From the NCBI RefSeq assembly GCF_018449695.1, contig NZ_JAAVUY010000005.1, positions 248,001 to 312,000 of the forward strand: a DNA stretch of 64,000 nt, read 5' to 3'. Positions within the stretch are counted from its first letter, which is position 1. Every line of letters begins with the position of its first letter. The stretch comes from Bradyrhizobium sp. dw_411 (GTDB taxonomy: Bacteria; Pseudomonadota; Alphaproteobacteria; Rhizobiales; Xanthobacteraceae). The translations under genes were made by a program, and so were the position numbers. The notes beneath the pieces were generated by a model. It saw only the letters and a list, made by a program, of their open reading frames with translations. It was not told where the DNA came from and made no database searches. Positions 1 to 8,228 of the stretch are shown here, piece by piece.

Positions 1-1006
1 CGATGCCGACATCCTGATATTCCTTGATGCGCGCCGCGACGGTCTGGGGATCGCCGACCAATGCCGTCCCCGCCCCGCCGCGCACCAGGCCCACGCCGGC
101 CCACAGGTTCGGGCTGATCTCAAGCTTGTCGCGACGTCCGGCATGCAATTGCAACATCCGCTGCTGGCCGACCGAATCCATTCGCGAAAATATCTTTTGC
201 GCCGACGCCACGGTTTCGTCCGTGACATATTGAATAAGCTCATCCGCGGCCTTCCAGGCCTGCTCATTGGTTTCACGCACGATCACGTGCAGACGAATGC
301 CGAAGCTGAGCTTGCGTCCGCGTGCTGCAGCGGCCGCCTTGACGCGGTTGACCTTCTCGGCGACCTGCGCCGGCGGTTCGCCCCATGTCAGATACTTGTC
401 CACGGTATCGACGGCGACATCGACACCGGCATCGGACGAGCCTCCGAAATAAAGCGGCGGACGCGGCGATTGGATCGGGTTGAACAGCAAGCGTCCATCC
501 TCGATGTGGATGTGCTTGCCTTCGACATTGACGGTCTTGCCCGCCAGGAGATCGCTATAGACGTTAAGAAACTCGCGCGTGAGCACATAACGCTCGTCGT
601 GCTCGAGAAACACGCCGTCACCCTTGTTCTCGACGGGGTCGCCACCGGTCACGACATTGATCAACAGCCGTCCGTTGGTCAGGCGGTCGAGCGTCGCGGT
701 CATCCGCGCGGCGACACTGGGCGATTGCAGGCCGGGCCGCACCGCCACGAGATAACGCAAGCGTTCCGTCCATGGCGCCACTGCCGAAGCCACCACCCAG
801 GAATCTTCGCAGCTACGCCCGGTCGGCAACAACACGCCGAAATAGCCGAGTTGATCGGCGGCCTGCGCGATCTGGCGCAGATAATTGAAATTGACGTCAC
901 GTCCGCCGGTCGTGGTGCCGAGATAGCGTCCATCGCCATGGGTCGGCAGGAACCACAATACGTTGGCTTTGGAAGATTGGGTTTTGGCGGACTGATCGTT
1001 ACTCAT
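1..1006 (-). CDS. ssuD: Alkanesulfonate monooxygenase SsuD (C-terminus cut by window edge)
   Basis: Flavin-dependent monooxygenase of the luciferase-like family. SsuD uses FMNH2 from a partner reductase plus oxygen to split alkanesulfonates into an aldehyde and sulfite in the cytoplasm. About 335 of the usual ~380-390 residues are visible. Recognisable runs are [14 protein letters not shown] near the N-terminus, [35 protein letters not shown] and, next to the edge, a [14 protein letters not shown] segment, all close to E. coli SsuD. The ATG at 1006 overlaps the stop of the preceding binding-protein gene (ATGA), so the two are translationally coupled. The permease and ATPase of the system are not in the window and probably lie to the left. 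Confidence 0.95.
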   Translation of the reverse strand, partial: MSNDQSAKTQSSKANVLWFLPTHGDGRYLGTTTGGRDVNFNYLRQIAQAADQLGYFGVLLPTGRSCEDSWVVASAVAPWTERLRYLVAVRPGLQSPSVAARMTATLDRLTNGRLLINVVTGGDPVENKGDGVFLEHDERYVLTREFLNVYSDLLAGKTVNVEGKHIHIEDGRLLFNPIQSPRPPLYFGGSSDAGVDVAVDTVDKYLTWGEPPAQVAEKVNRVKAAAAARGRKLSFGIRLHVIVRETNEQAWKAADELIQYVTDETVASAQKIFSRMDSVGQQRMLQLHAGRRDKLEISPNLWAGVGLVRGGAGTALVGDPQTVAARIKEYQDVGI

Positions 1007-1953
1007 GAGCCGGGCTTTCTCGCTAATTCAGACACGCTGATGGCCTTGGGAATGAGGCCGAGCGTGAAGAACGTGTCGGCCAGCTTCTGCTGCGCGGCGA
1101 TAAGCTCCGAATCTATCGGCTTGATGCCGTAGGACTGCCGCTTCAGCGCAACTTCTAGCACCGGTACCGGTATCCGTACAGACGGACTGAGCTGTTCCGC
1201 GACAGCGTGAATGTCGGTCTTTGCCCACTCGTCGACTTCGCGCAGTTCAGCCAAAATCGCATCGAGCGCCTTGGTGTCGGAGTCCAGGAATTTCTGCGAC
1301 GAAAAATAAAACTGATAGTTGGGGACGATATCCGTGCCATCGGCGAGCGTCCGGGCTTGCGTCGCGGCTTCGGCTGCCGCCTGGAACGGATCCCAGATAA
1401 CCCATGCATCGATGGAGCCGCTTTCGAACGCGGCACGGGCGTCGGCCGGCGCCAGGAACACTGGCGTGATATCGGAATATTTGACACCGGCTTTTTCAAG
1501 CGCCTTCACGAGCAAATAGTGGACATTGGAGCCCTTGTTCAAGGCTACTTTCTTTCCTTTGAGGTCGGCGACCGACTTCAGCGGACTGTCCTTGGGAACC
1601 AAAATCGCTTCGCCCTTGGGCGCCGGCGGCTCATACGCGACATAGCGGATCGGAGCTCCCGCGGCCTGCGCGAAGATCGGCGGCGCCTCGCCAGTGTTGC
1701 CGAAATCGACCGCCCCGACATTAACCGCCTCGAGCAGCGGCGGTCCCGACGGAAATTCGATCCACGTCACGTTGTAGCCGAGCGCTTTGAGCTTCGGCTC
1801 CAGGCTGCCCTTGCTTTTGAGCAGCACCAGCTTGCCATATTTCTGGAAGCCGATGCGGACAACCTTGTCCTGGCCGTAGCTGGCGCCAACGCCGGCCAGC
1901 GCCGTACTCATCGACAATACAGCCACCGCGATCAATCGTTTAACCCAATGCAT
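1003..1953 (-). CDS. ssuA: Aliphatic sulfonate ABC transporter substrate-binding protein (SsuA family)
   Basis: Periplasmic binding protein of 316 residues for sulfonate uptake, feeding SsuD encoded directly downstream. A hydrophobic signal peptide covers about residues 1-27 ([20 protein letters not shown] then a cleavage region ending near GQDK). The family features are [38 protein letters not shown], the [14 protein letters not shown] run and the KGSNVH anion-binding region. Length is typical. It overlaps ssuD by 4 bases and lies 38 bases after a paralogous binding-protein gene, so the three form one minus-strand operon. It shares the EFxSGPPxLEAxNVG region with that neighbour, which points to a local duplication. 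Exact sulfonate specificity cannot be read. Confidence 0.93.
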   Translation of the reverse strand: MHWVKRLIAVAVLSMSTALAGVGASYGQDKVVRIGFQKYGKLVLLKSKGSLEPKLKALGYNVTWIEFPSGPPLLEAVNVGAVDFGNTGEAPPIFAQAAGAPIRYVAYEPPAPKGEAILVPKDSPLKSVADLKGKKVALNKGSNVHYLLVKALEKAGVKYSDITPVFLAPADARAAFESGSIDAWVIWDPFQAAAEAATQARTLADGTDIVPNYQFYFSSQKFLDSDTKALDAILAELREVDEWAKTDIHAVAEQLSPSVRIPVPVLEVALKRQSYGIKPIDSELIAAQQKLADTFFTLGLIPKAISVSELARKPGS

Positions 1954-1991
1954 AATTCTAATCCTCTTTGATTGAGATCGCCGGCATCTGA

Positions 1992-2942
1992 TCAGCTCTG
2001 CACGGGCTTCCAGAGTGCATCCTTGATCGAGACCGGTCGCGGAATCAGTCCGATTTTGAAGAAACGATCAGCAACGCCCTGCTGGGTCGCGACGATGTCA
2101 CTGGTGATCGGGCCGATGGCAAAGGACGCGCGATTGGCCGCGACGGTCTGGATGTCCAAGGGAACGCCGGTAACGGCGCTCAGCGACTTGGCCACCTCGT
2201 CACGATGCGCCTCCGCCCACAGCGCAGTTGCGGACGTCACATCGATAATTTGCTGCAGCACCGCCCCATGATTTCTCGCGAAGGCACTGTTGGCGATAAA
2301 GAATGCATTGTTCTTGATAATGTCCGATGCATTGATGAGGATACGGCCATTCTGCCTGACCTCCCCGATCGCAAAATAGGGATCCCAGACTGCCCAGGCA
2401 TCGATACTGCCATTGCCGAAGGCCGGCCCTGCATCCGGCGGCGTCAAATAGACCGGCGTAATATCGGCGTAGGTGAGACCGGTTTTTTCGAGGGCTTGCA
2501 TCACCACACTGTGGGCACTGGAACCTCTGGTGAAACCGACGCGCCTGCCCTTCAAGTCAGCGATACTTCGGATCGGTGAATTCTGTGGAACGAGAATGCC
2601 CTGGCCATTGGTGACCGGCTGGCCCGCGGCATAGACGATGGCCGCGCCCGCGGATTGAGCGAAGATCGGCGGCGCATCACCGACCGCACCATAATCGACG
2701 CTACCAACATTCATCGCCTCCAGCATCGGCGGCCCGGACGAGAACTCAACCCATTTTACGGCAATGCCCCTTGGCGCAAAATGCGCTTCCAGTGCAGCTT
2801 GTTGCCGCGTGATCACGAGCACGCCGTTCTTCTGATAGCCGATGCGGATTTCCTTCAGTTCCGCCTGCGCGAACGCACATTGCATCGGCGTAGCCACAGC
2901 CGCCGCCCCAAAGGACAGTTTCAGAACTTCCCGACGATTCAT
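1992..2942 (-). CDS. Second SsuA-type sulfonate-binding protein
   Basis: Periplasmic solute-binding protein, 316 residues, paralogous to the next gene in the operon. An upstream in-frame ATG at 3071 exists, but the start at 2942 is preferred because it begins directly with a signal peptide carrying twin arginines (NRREVLKLSFGAAAVATP) and ends with AFAQA. It gives the same length as the paralogue. Family signatures are IRIGYQKNGVLVITRQQ, VEFSSGPPMLEAMNVGSVDYG, GDAPPIFAQSAGA and FTRGSSAH. Two binding proteins ahead of one monooxygenase suggest either two ligand classes or redundancy. First gene of the visible minus-strand operon; no promoter was identified with confidence. Confidence 0.9.
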   Translation of the reverse strand: MNRREVLKLSFGAAAVATPMQCAFAQAELKEIRIGYQKNGVLVITRQQAALEAHFAPRGIAVKWVEFSSGPPMLEAMNVGSVDYGAVGDAPPIFAQSAGAAIVYAAGQPVTNGQGILVPQNSPIRSIADLKGRRVGFTRGSSAHSVVMQALEKTGLTYADITPVYLTPPDAGPAFGNGSIDAWAVWDPYFAIGEVRQNGRILINASDIIKNNAFFIANSAFARNHGAVLQQIIDVTSATALWAEAHRDEVAKSLSAVTGVPLDIQTVAANRASFAIGPITSDIVATQQGVADRFFKIGLIPRPVSIKDALWKPVQS

Positions 2943-3066
2943 CACGATCTCCAGACCGGAACGGCGCAAAGCAGCGATCATCCCGGCGTGGGAATGATGG
3001 AGTTGCCCAAAACAAGTGTCGAGTGCCCCGCAAAAATAGCAACGAACGCACTGCCCGGGTGTTCGC

Positions 3067-3092
3067 CGCAACGGGTTTATTGTCCCGTTGCG
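3067..3092. promoter_or_regulatory. 9-bp inverted repeat upstream of sulfonate operon
   Basis: CGCAACGGG and CCCGTTGCG flank an 8-base loop, about 125 bases upstream of the first sulfonate-binding-protein start. It could be an operator or a transcript hairpin; there is no T run, so a terminator is unlikely. Function is inference. Confidence 0.4.
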
Positions 3093-3174
3093 ATCTGGCG
3101 GGGGCTATTTTTGCCTGAGGGCTTCGATGGCACGTCGCTTCTTTCGTCATAGTTCAGGCCGGTTCCGCCCCTTC

Positions 3175-3259
3175 CGTCATTGCGAGGAGCGCAGCGACGA
3201 AGCAATCCATTCTTTCTCTATGTCGCGGGATGGATTGCTTCGCTGCGCTCGCAATGACG
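3175..3259. repeat. Palindromic intergenic repeat, family A (copy 1)
   Basis: The left arm CGTCATTGCGAGGAGCGCAG and an inverted right arm ending CTCGCAATGACG enclose a short loop; GAAGCAATCCA is also present in both arms. A second copy is at 51267-51351. It lies in a gene-free spacer and would fold into a long hairpin as RNA or cruciform DNA. Confidence 0.85.
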
Positions 3260-3271
3260 GTGCTCTCTCAA

Positions 3272-3393
3272 CGTCGTCCCGGCGAAGGCCGGGACCCATA
3301 ACCACAGGACGTTGTCTTGCGCAGAAGTCGTCGAACAGCATCCCTTCAATGATAGGCCACGGCGTATGGGTCCCGGCCTTCGCCGGAACGACG
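3272..3393. repeat. Palindromic intergenic repeat, family B
   Basis: An arm CGTCGTCCCGGCGAAGGCCG continuing GGACCCATA is repeated inverted as TATGGGTCCCGGCCTTCGCC continuing GGAACGACG, separated by about 64 bases. Directly follows repeat A. ORFs through both repeats are artefacts of the palindromes. Sequence type is common in bradyrhizobial spacers (family knowledge, not checked). Confidence 0.8.
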
Positions 3394-3464
3394 ATGTGAG
3401 ATGTGGCGGCACACCTTCGCATTCTCGCGGCGCAATGCGCCCGAAGTTTTGCTGGAAATTGTCG

Positions 3465-3835
3465 CCCCCTCCAAACAGAGGGCGCAGGGAAAGCCGGGTG
3501 TCCGATGCACCCGCAGCCGCGCGTGTAGTGGTGGTAGCACGCGCGTTAGTCACCACGAGTTCACCGGCAACATCCGGCTTTCCCCGCGCAATGGTTTTAA
3601 CGGCTTATTTCGTGCTCTCCCCGGTGACCGGGCTCTCTTGCCACCGTCGCCCCTGAGAAGCTTGCTTCTCAAGAACTTGACACCAGCGTCGGGGTGTCAG
3701 GACCACACGACTTCGCCGTCCGCTTCAGTACCGTTCGCCCGCACACTTTCGTGTACCGACACCGTCGCGTCCACCGCATCCCGCACCCGACGTCCGTGAC
3801 GACCGCGAAGCGCCCCTCTTGTGAGCGCGGGATGG
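3465..3835. other. Structured spacer element, possible conserved repeat or noncoding RNA
   Basis: This 370-base gene-free stretch is rich in nested inverted repeats. GGAAAGCCGGGTG (about 3489) pairs with CATCCGGCTTTCC (about 3569). GAGAAGC-TT-GCTTCTC sits near 3656, and GACACC with GGTGTC brackets an 8-base loop near 3678-3697. No convincing ORF crosses it with coding character, although open frames exist on both strands. From memory the segment resembles a long repeat in Bradyrhizobium-type genomes; I cannot verify that here. It may be a repeat, a structured RNA or a relic of a mobile element. Confidence 0.5.
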
Positions 3836-4163
3836 CGCGGGTTTTACAAATGTTTTGATCGGCGTGAGAAACGAATTATTTTTTCGAAGAGGACTGGACG
3901 ACCCAAATCAACTTGAATTCGTTCGGCAAATTAAGTTTTGCGTGAAACTGAATTTCACGCCTGCGCGCCGCACGCGCGAAGCAATTGCTGCGCGTGATTT
4001 GCTCGTCGGGCAAATCAGCGGGTTTGTGCGGTGCGCCATAAATTTGCCGGCAACCTGCTTGACTGTCATTCCATTGAAAAAAATCGGCCTCACTTTGATG
4101 AGGATATATCAAGCATTTTAGAGATCCATCGGAATACAGCTCAGATTTATTGCGGGGAAAATT

Positions 4164-5315
4164 GTGTTGGAAGCCCGGCTGCTCGATCTGATTTACAGCA
4201 CCGTTGCCGATCCGCTGCGATGGAAGGATGTGCTGGTCGGTGTTTCCGACCATATCGGCGCATTGGGAGGGATGCTCGCCTACGTCCCACCGCCATCGGC
4301 GAGGAGACCACCAACCCAGATACTCGGCCGGCTGCCAGAAGAGCCGTCGCTCATTTTTCGGGAGCGACATGCCTGGAACCCCTGGACGGTCGCCATTTCC
4401 CGATATCAAACCGGCAAAGCAGTAAGTGCCAATTCCTTGCTGGAGCCAGGTTCAATTCGGAAAACCGAGTTTTACGCCGATGTGCTCGCGCCCTGGGGAC
4501 ACGCCGACATCATCGACATCAACCACAAGGCATTATCCGTCGACGGAGCTGCAGGCGGCTTCGGCTTCTGCCTGTCGGACCGTAGCGCCGGACGCACTGA
4601 AGAACATGTGCGCCGGTTGGATCCGCTGACGCCGCATCTTTGTCGGGCGTTGGAAGCATCCTTGCTGGTGGGAAGCCATGCCGATGGCAAGCGGCAAATA
4701 TCGGTGATTCTCGACTTGATGCCGAATGCTGCGCTGATGCTCGACGGGCGCGGCTGCATCACCCAGGCAAACCGGGCGGCCGAAACCCTGCTGCGACAAT
4801 CGGATGGAATTGCCTTCAATTCCACCGGCGGTTTGGAGATCGTCTCCACGCTTTCCGGAGAGCGGCAGGCGCTGTCGCGCGCCCTGAAAAGCGTGCTCGA
4901 TGTCGCGGCAGGCGCGGACGCAACGATTTCCGAGCCCGTCCGCATCAGCCGCGCTTCAGGTGCCGCCCCCTTGCTGTTGATCGCGGTGCCACTGCCACGG
5001 CCATCCTTCCCCTTCTGGGAATTGGTCGCGCCCTCACGAGCCCTGGTTGTCATTGTCGATCCCGCCGCGAAGTCGCGCGCCACTTCCTCGGCGGTCCAGG
5101 CCGCCTACGGCCTTACGGCAGCCGAAGCCCGCGTAGCACTGCTGCTTGCAAGCGGCGTAACCGGAGCGCAAATGCCGGGATTGCTCGGCGTCACCGCCGC
5201 GACGGTCAAAACGCAATTGAGGTGCTGTTTCGAAAAAACCGGCACACACTCGCAAGCCGAATTGTCGCGCCTCTTCACCATGTTCCCGCCGACTGGCAGG
5301 CCAGACCACCACTGA
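4164..5315 (+). CDS. LuxR-type helix-turn-helix transcriptional regulator
   Basis: Cytoplasmic regulator of 383 residues starting with GTG. The C-terminal ~60 residues form a LuxR/FixJ-like DNA-binding domain: YGLTAAEARVALLLASG, then GVTAATVKTQLRCCFEKTG and a short tail. The N-terminal two thirds lack an obvious response-regulator Asp pocket. The middle (about 165-290) contains a PAS-like stretch (ILDLMPNAALMLDGRGCITQ ANRAAETLL), so a ligand- or redox-sensing role is possible. No operon partner; the nearest downstream gene is a small ORF 125 bases away. Target genes are unknown. Confidence 0.8.
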   Translation: MLEARLLDLIYSTVADPLRWKDVLVGVSDHIGALGGMLAYVPPPSARRPPTQILGRLPEEPSLIFRERHAWNPWTVAISRYQTGKAVSANSLLEPGSIRKTEFYADVLAPWGHADIIDINHKALSVDGAAGGFGFCLSDRSAGRTEEHVRRLDPLTPHLCRALEASLLVGSHADGKRQISVILDLMPNAALMLDGRGCITQANRAAETLLRQSDGIAFNSTGGLEIVSTLSGERQALSRALKSVLDVAAGADATISEPVRISRASGAAPLLLIAVPLPRPSFPFWELVAPSRALVVIVDPAAKSRATSSAVQAAYGLTAAEARVALLLASGVTGAQMPGLLGVTAATVKTQLRCCFEKTGTHSQAELSRLFTMFPPTGRPDHH

Positions 5316-5439
5316 CGAGATCAAGAGACGTTCAAGGCTCGGTACTTCAAGACGTTGCAGCTCAATCCCGCCACGTCGCCCGTTCGGGTGATGACGCCGT
5401 CAAGTCAGTGCAACATCCTGTCGACCGTTGGACTCGCAG

Positions 5440-5694
5440 ATGTGCGAGACAGAACAATTTAAAATTGTATTTTCCAGACGCTTTGACGGATACGCCATGC
5501 GCTATGGCCGGCATCGCCTTGACGACGACGATTTTGCCGAGGTCTGGCGTAGCGCGCAGGCGCGCCGTTCCCAAGATATCTATTGCTGGTTCACTACCAT
5601 TTTTCAAAATCCATCGCGGATCAGGTCGGCTATTGCGAGCGTTGGAGTTTTCCTGCGCACTTTCTTGGCCATCGCGAACCTTCTTTCACCCTGA
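5440..5694 (+). CDS. Small hypothetical protein (uncertain)
   Basis: Possible 84-residue protein with an RRFDGYAMRYGRHRLDDDDF segment followed by AEVWRSAQARRSQDIYCWF and a hydrophobic C-terminal third. A TTG 12 bases upstream is an alternative start. The charged core looks more protein-like than random frames, but there is no strong ribosome-binding site and no neighbour supports a role. The antisense frame is also open, so it may be spurious or a remnant. Confidence 0.35.
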   Translation: MCETEQFKIVFSRRFDGYAMRYGRHRLDDDDFAEVWRSAQARRSQDIYCWFTTIFQNPSRIRSAIASVGVFLRTFLAIANLLSP

Positions 5695-5744
5695 CTGCCG
5701 CCCCTGCTCACCGTGTTGGCGCGGTTGCCCAGCAGTTCGCAGTT

Positions 5745-5832
5745 CGTAGGATGGGTTGAACACTTGCGAAACCCATCACGCTGCCAGCACAGGTGCTGAT
5801 GATGGGTATCGCTGCGCTCCACCCATCCTACG
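5745..5832. repeat. Palindromic repeat family C (copy 1)
   Basis: CGTAGGATGGGTTGA at the left and TCCACCCATCCTACG at the right, with GCGAAACCCATC and GATGGGTATCGCTGC internal arms. Further copies lie at 25253, 51382, 52107, 52746 (half) and 53035. The rest of the 5695-5984 spacer shows nothing else recognisable. Confidence 0.9.
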
Positions 5833-5984
5833 CGCCCCCCTGAGGCGCCCTGGCCTCGAACGAACCGCATCACCCGCACGGGTGATGACCAACAGCCCGA
5901 CTGCGTCCTACCGTAGGATCGCAAGCGATTGACTGGCGCGCGCGAACATTCGGTCGATCGCAATGGACATGACGGAGGTCTGCC

Positions 5985-6257
5985 GTGCGGTGGGTGGATT
6001 TGGCCGGCTATATTGCGTCTTCTCTGGTGTTCTTGACGTTTTATATGCGGGACATGATCCCGCTCCGGCTGGTTGCCTTGTGCAGCAACGTGGCGTTTCT
6101 AGTTTATGCCTGCACGTTGCATCTGCTTCCGATCGTGATCCTCCATGGCGCGCTGATCCCGGTCAATCTCTGCCGGCTGATGGCGGCCCGTCGCGCCGAT
6201 GGCGTCAAACCTCCGGTGCCCATGCTCGGTGTCGTCCCTCGCAACCGGCGGGCGTGA
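5985..6257 (+). CDS. Small integral membrane protein
   Basis: A 90-residue protein starting with GTG (MRWVDLAGYIAS). Three hydrophobic segments cover about residues 6-22, 28-48 and 50-68, with the conserved-looking FYMRDMIPLRLVALCSNVAF between the first two. This pattern resembles the short membrane domain found alone or ahead of cyclic-nucleotide-binding domains in rhizobia, and YgjV-like proteins (family recollection). No catalytic motif. Role unknown, membrane location near certain. Confidence 0.7.
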   Translation: MRWVDLAGYIASSLVFLTFYMRDMIPLRLVALCSNVAFLVYACTLHLLPIVILHGALIPVNLCRLMAARRADGVKPPVPMLGVVPRNRRA

Positions 6258-6306
6258 ATGCGGCGGATAACGCATAGCAAACGGCCTTCCCGCGGAGAAT
6301 GCGACG

Positions 6307-6564
6307 ATGACCAAACTCAGGACCGATCTTTCCGATCTGCCTGCCCATTCCGCTGACATGATCGGCAATGACCGGGTGATCCATCGCAAATGGGCCTATG
6401 GATGGCTCATCGCCTATTCGGTCTTGATCGGTGCGACGGTAATTTTCAGCGTTGCGACGCGGCCGGAGCGACATCAGCCGGGTGATCGGCATGGAGCCAA
6501 CCGTGAGGTCAACCGCATCGCAACCGGCGATCCGCATCACCGGACATTATCGGTAGCTCCATAA
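6307..6564 (+). CDS. Hypothetical single-pass membrane protein
   Basis: 85 residues with a polar N-terminus and one hydrophobic segment (about residues 30-50, WAYGWLIAYSVLIGATVIFS). The part after residue 52 is rich in Arg, His and Pro and looks unlike coding sequence of a small membrane protein, so the reading frame may be disrupted near base 6460. It lies 49 bases after the preceding membrane protein and could be co-transcribed. Function unknown. Confidence 0.4.
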   Translation: MTKLRTDLSDLPAHSADMIGNDRVIHRKWAYGWLIAYSVLIGATVIFSVATRPERHQPGDRHGANREVNRIATGDPHHRTLSVAP

Positions 6565-6660
6565 TCCCTGCGAGAGCCGACAACTCGCGGCGCGGCGCTG
6601 ATATTGCGCGTTGACGCGGAAAGCCGCCTGAAGCCGCCCTCACCCCTCGCCCGAAATCCC

Positions 6661-7776
6661 TCACACCACCCGCGCGATCGCCGCGACGGGTCCGCCGCCG
6701 GGCGGTCCCTGATGCTCGGCTCCGCCGGAAACGTAGACAGCCCCCGTCCCTGCCAGGCCGCTGATCAAACCGCCGACGGCGGCGCGGGCGTGCCGGGTCG
6801 CGCTGATATCGGTGTCTTCCAGCATGATATGGCGCAATCCGCGAACCATGCCGTTTGGCGAAGCTTCCGCCTTGGCGAAGATATTGACCAGTTGGCGGCC
6901 TGCCTTTTGTTCGGAGCCGTCTTCCGGGTGCAGCCCCACACTCTTCAACGCTTCGATGACAGCGGCGTAATCGATGGCGTCGCGCATCACGGCGTGACCG
7001 ATCTCGAACGGAGACGCCGATGACGCCGAATTGCCGAGGACAATGACGACATTGTGCATCAGTTCGATGCCGGCCGACGTCGACGCGACGGACGAAAACA
7101 GTTCGTAATTGCGAAGCACCTGCTCCTCGCCGACCTCAGCATCGATCTCGCCCAGCGCCACCGCGACTCCCAACGCCGAGGCGCCGCGCGAATAGGCCAT
7201 TGAACCGTAAGCGCTGGTGGTCACCGTCTTGTTGCCGCGCGCGGACGCCGCCTCGACGCGATCGCTGGTAAGCAGCGGACACTTGATCTGCACGAAATGA
7301 ACGTCTTGCGGATCGGCGATACCGGCATCCGCCATCGCAGCTTTGACCGCCTTCGCCGTTTCCTCGATTTGCGCGTGGCGCCCGAGCTCCTCGGGCAGGA
7401 AATCCCGGGTCTGCGCCATCCCGATGCTGAGGCGTTTCCCGGAAATGCCCGGAGATGGCTGATCTGATTTTTGACGCGTGAAGACGGTAAGATGCGGACT
7501 AAGCACGCCTTCGGTGCCCCCCGACATCACGAACGCGATCCGCTCTTCGACACGAGGCGCGGGCAGATCGACATAAGGTGCCAGCGCCGCGCATAATGCC
7601 GCAACGGCATATTCCCGAGTGAAATCGTTGACGCCGCCATTGCCCTCGGTTTTCCCGAGGATCGCCAGGATCGACTTCGGTTCGATCTTGCCAGCCTCGA
7701 TCAATTTGAGAAGGCCCGAAACGTCGCCGGGTCCGCTGGTGATAATACGAACGACGTCCACCGATATGGTGCGCAT
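6661..7776 (-). CDS. Ring-opening amidohydrolase: cyanuric acid hydrolase / barbiturase family
   Basis: Cytoplasmic hydrolase of 371 residues of the AtzD/TrzD/barbiturase family, which opens cyanuric acid to carboxybiuret or barbiturate to ureidomalonate. The long frame extends to 8085, but the ATG at 7776 (MRTISVDVVRI) gives the family's usual ~365-370 residues. The internal threefold repeat of Ser-Lys pairs is visible: Lys42 with Ser85 (SGGTEG), Lys165 with Ser232/Ser234 (ASTSAG), Lys302 with Ser350 (SGGAEHQG). A Gly-rich metal loop PPGGG lies near the end. It is divergent from a sigma-54-preceded ABC operon at 8229, which suggests uptake of the same nitrogen heterocycle. Cyanurate and barbiturate cannot be told apart by eye. 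Confidence 0.9.
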   Translation of the reverse strand: MRTISVDVVRIITSGPGDVSGLLKLIEAGKIEPKSILAILGKTEGNGGVNDFTREYAVAALCAALAPYVDLPAPRVEERIAFVMSGGTEGVLSPHLTVFTRQKSDQPSPGISGKRLSIGMAQTRDFLPEELGRHAQIEETAKAVKAAMADAGIADPQDVHFVQIKCPLLTSDRVEAASARGNKTVTTSAYGSMAYSRGASALGVAVALGEIDAEVGEEQVLRNYELFSSVASTSAGIELMHNVVIVLGNSASSASPFEIGHAVMRDAIDYAAVIEALKSVGLHPEDGSEQKAGRQLVNIFAKAEASPNGMVRGLRHIMLEDTDISATRHARAAVGGLISGLAGTGAVYVSGGAEHQGPPGGGPVAAIARVV

Positions 7777-8118
7777 GCTGTTATCCTCGCAGCACAACGG
7801 GAGATGACATGCTCCCGCGAAACTACGCCTCTTGATGATCGCGGAAAACGCCAATGACCTGATAGCCACGGCAGGTGAGATTCCTATCTTCGATCGGCAG
7901 AAAAGATATGGCAAGCCACAACGATGCGCGATTTCCGCAAGCCTTCTTTTGCGCCAACCAATGCCATCGAAGGCGGCATGTCGCGCGCATGGCGCCAATC
8001 CCGGAGATTGCGGAATAAAACCGTCATCCCGGTGTGGACCGGGGCTCTGCACGGGCAGGGCCCCTCTTCGAAACAAATGCCGCAAACTTCATCAAACAAT
8101 CGGGATTTGGTTATTTTT

Positions 8119-8135
8119 TGGCACATCTGTTGCAT
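8119..8135 (+). promoter_or_regulatory. Sigma-54 (RpoN) promoter match
   Basis: TGGCAC, five bases, then TTGCAT: this fits the -24/-12 consensus TGGCACG-N4-TTGCW with one deviation (A in place of the G after TGGCAC). It lies on the + strand about 95 bases before the ABC ATPase start at 8229, with nothing coding in between. It implies activation by an enhancer-binding protein such as NtrC under nitrogen limitation. The remaining 7777-8118 spacer has no further feature I can support. Confidence 0.65.
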
Positions 8136-8228
8136 CCTCTTTCCTGATTTTCCTTCCTGATTTTTGAAAGCCACGGCGGAAGAACGCTTCCCGCCATGGA
8201 TCTGTCAGGCAAATGCGGGCGATAGTGG

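Noticed and set aside
143..1132. 329-residue + strand frame opposite ssuD
   Set aside because: It is antisense to a clearly recognisable SsuD and its protein has no family character; high-GC antisense frames stay open by codon bias.
1207..1971. 254-residue + strand frame opposite the sulfonate-binding protein
   Set aside because: Antisense shadow of a convincing SsuA-type gene with signal peptide.
3088..3656. Several 60-130 residue frames on both strands across the repeat region
   Set aside because: They are produced by the palindromic repeats A and B, contain the repeat translated in different frames and have no independent support.
4640..5749. 369-residue frame overlapping the LuxR gene
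   Set aside because: Different frame of the same strand; Arg-rich, no start signals, and the LuxR frame has clear domain motifs.
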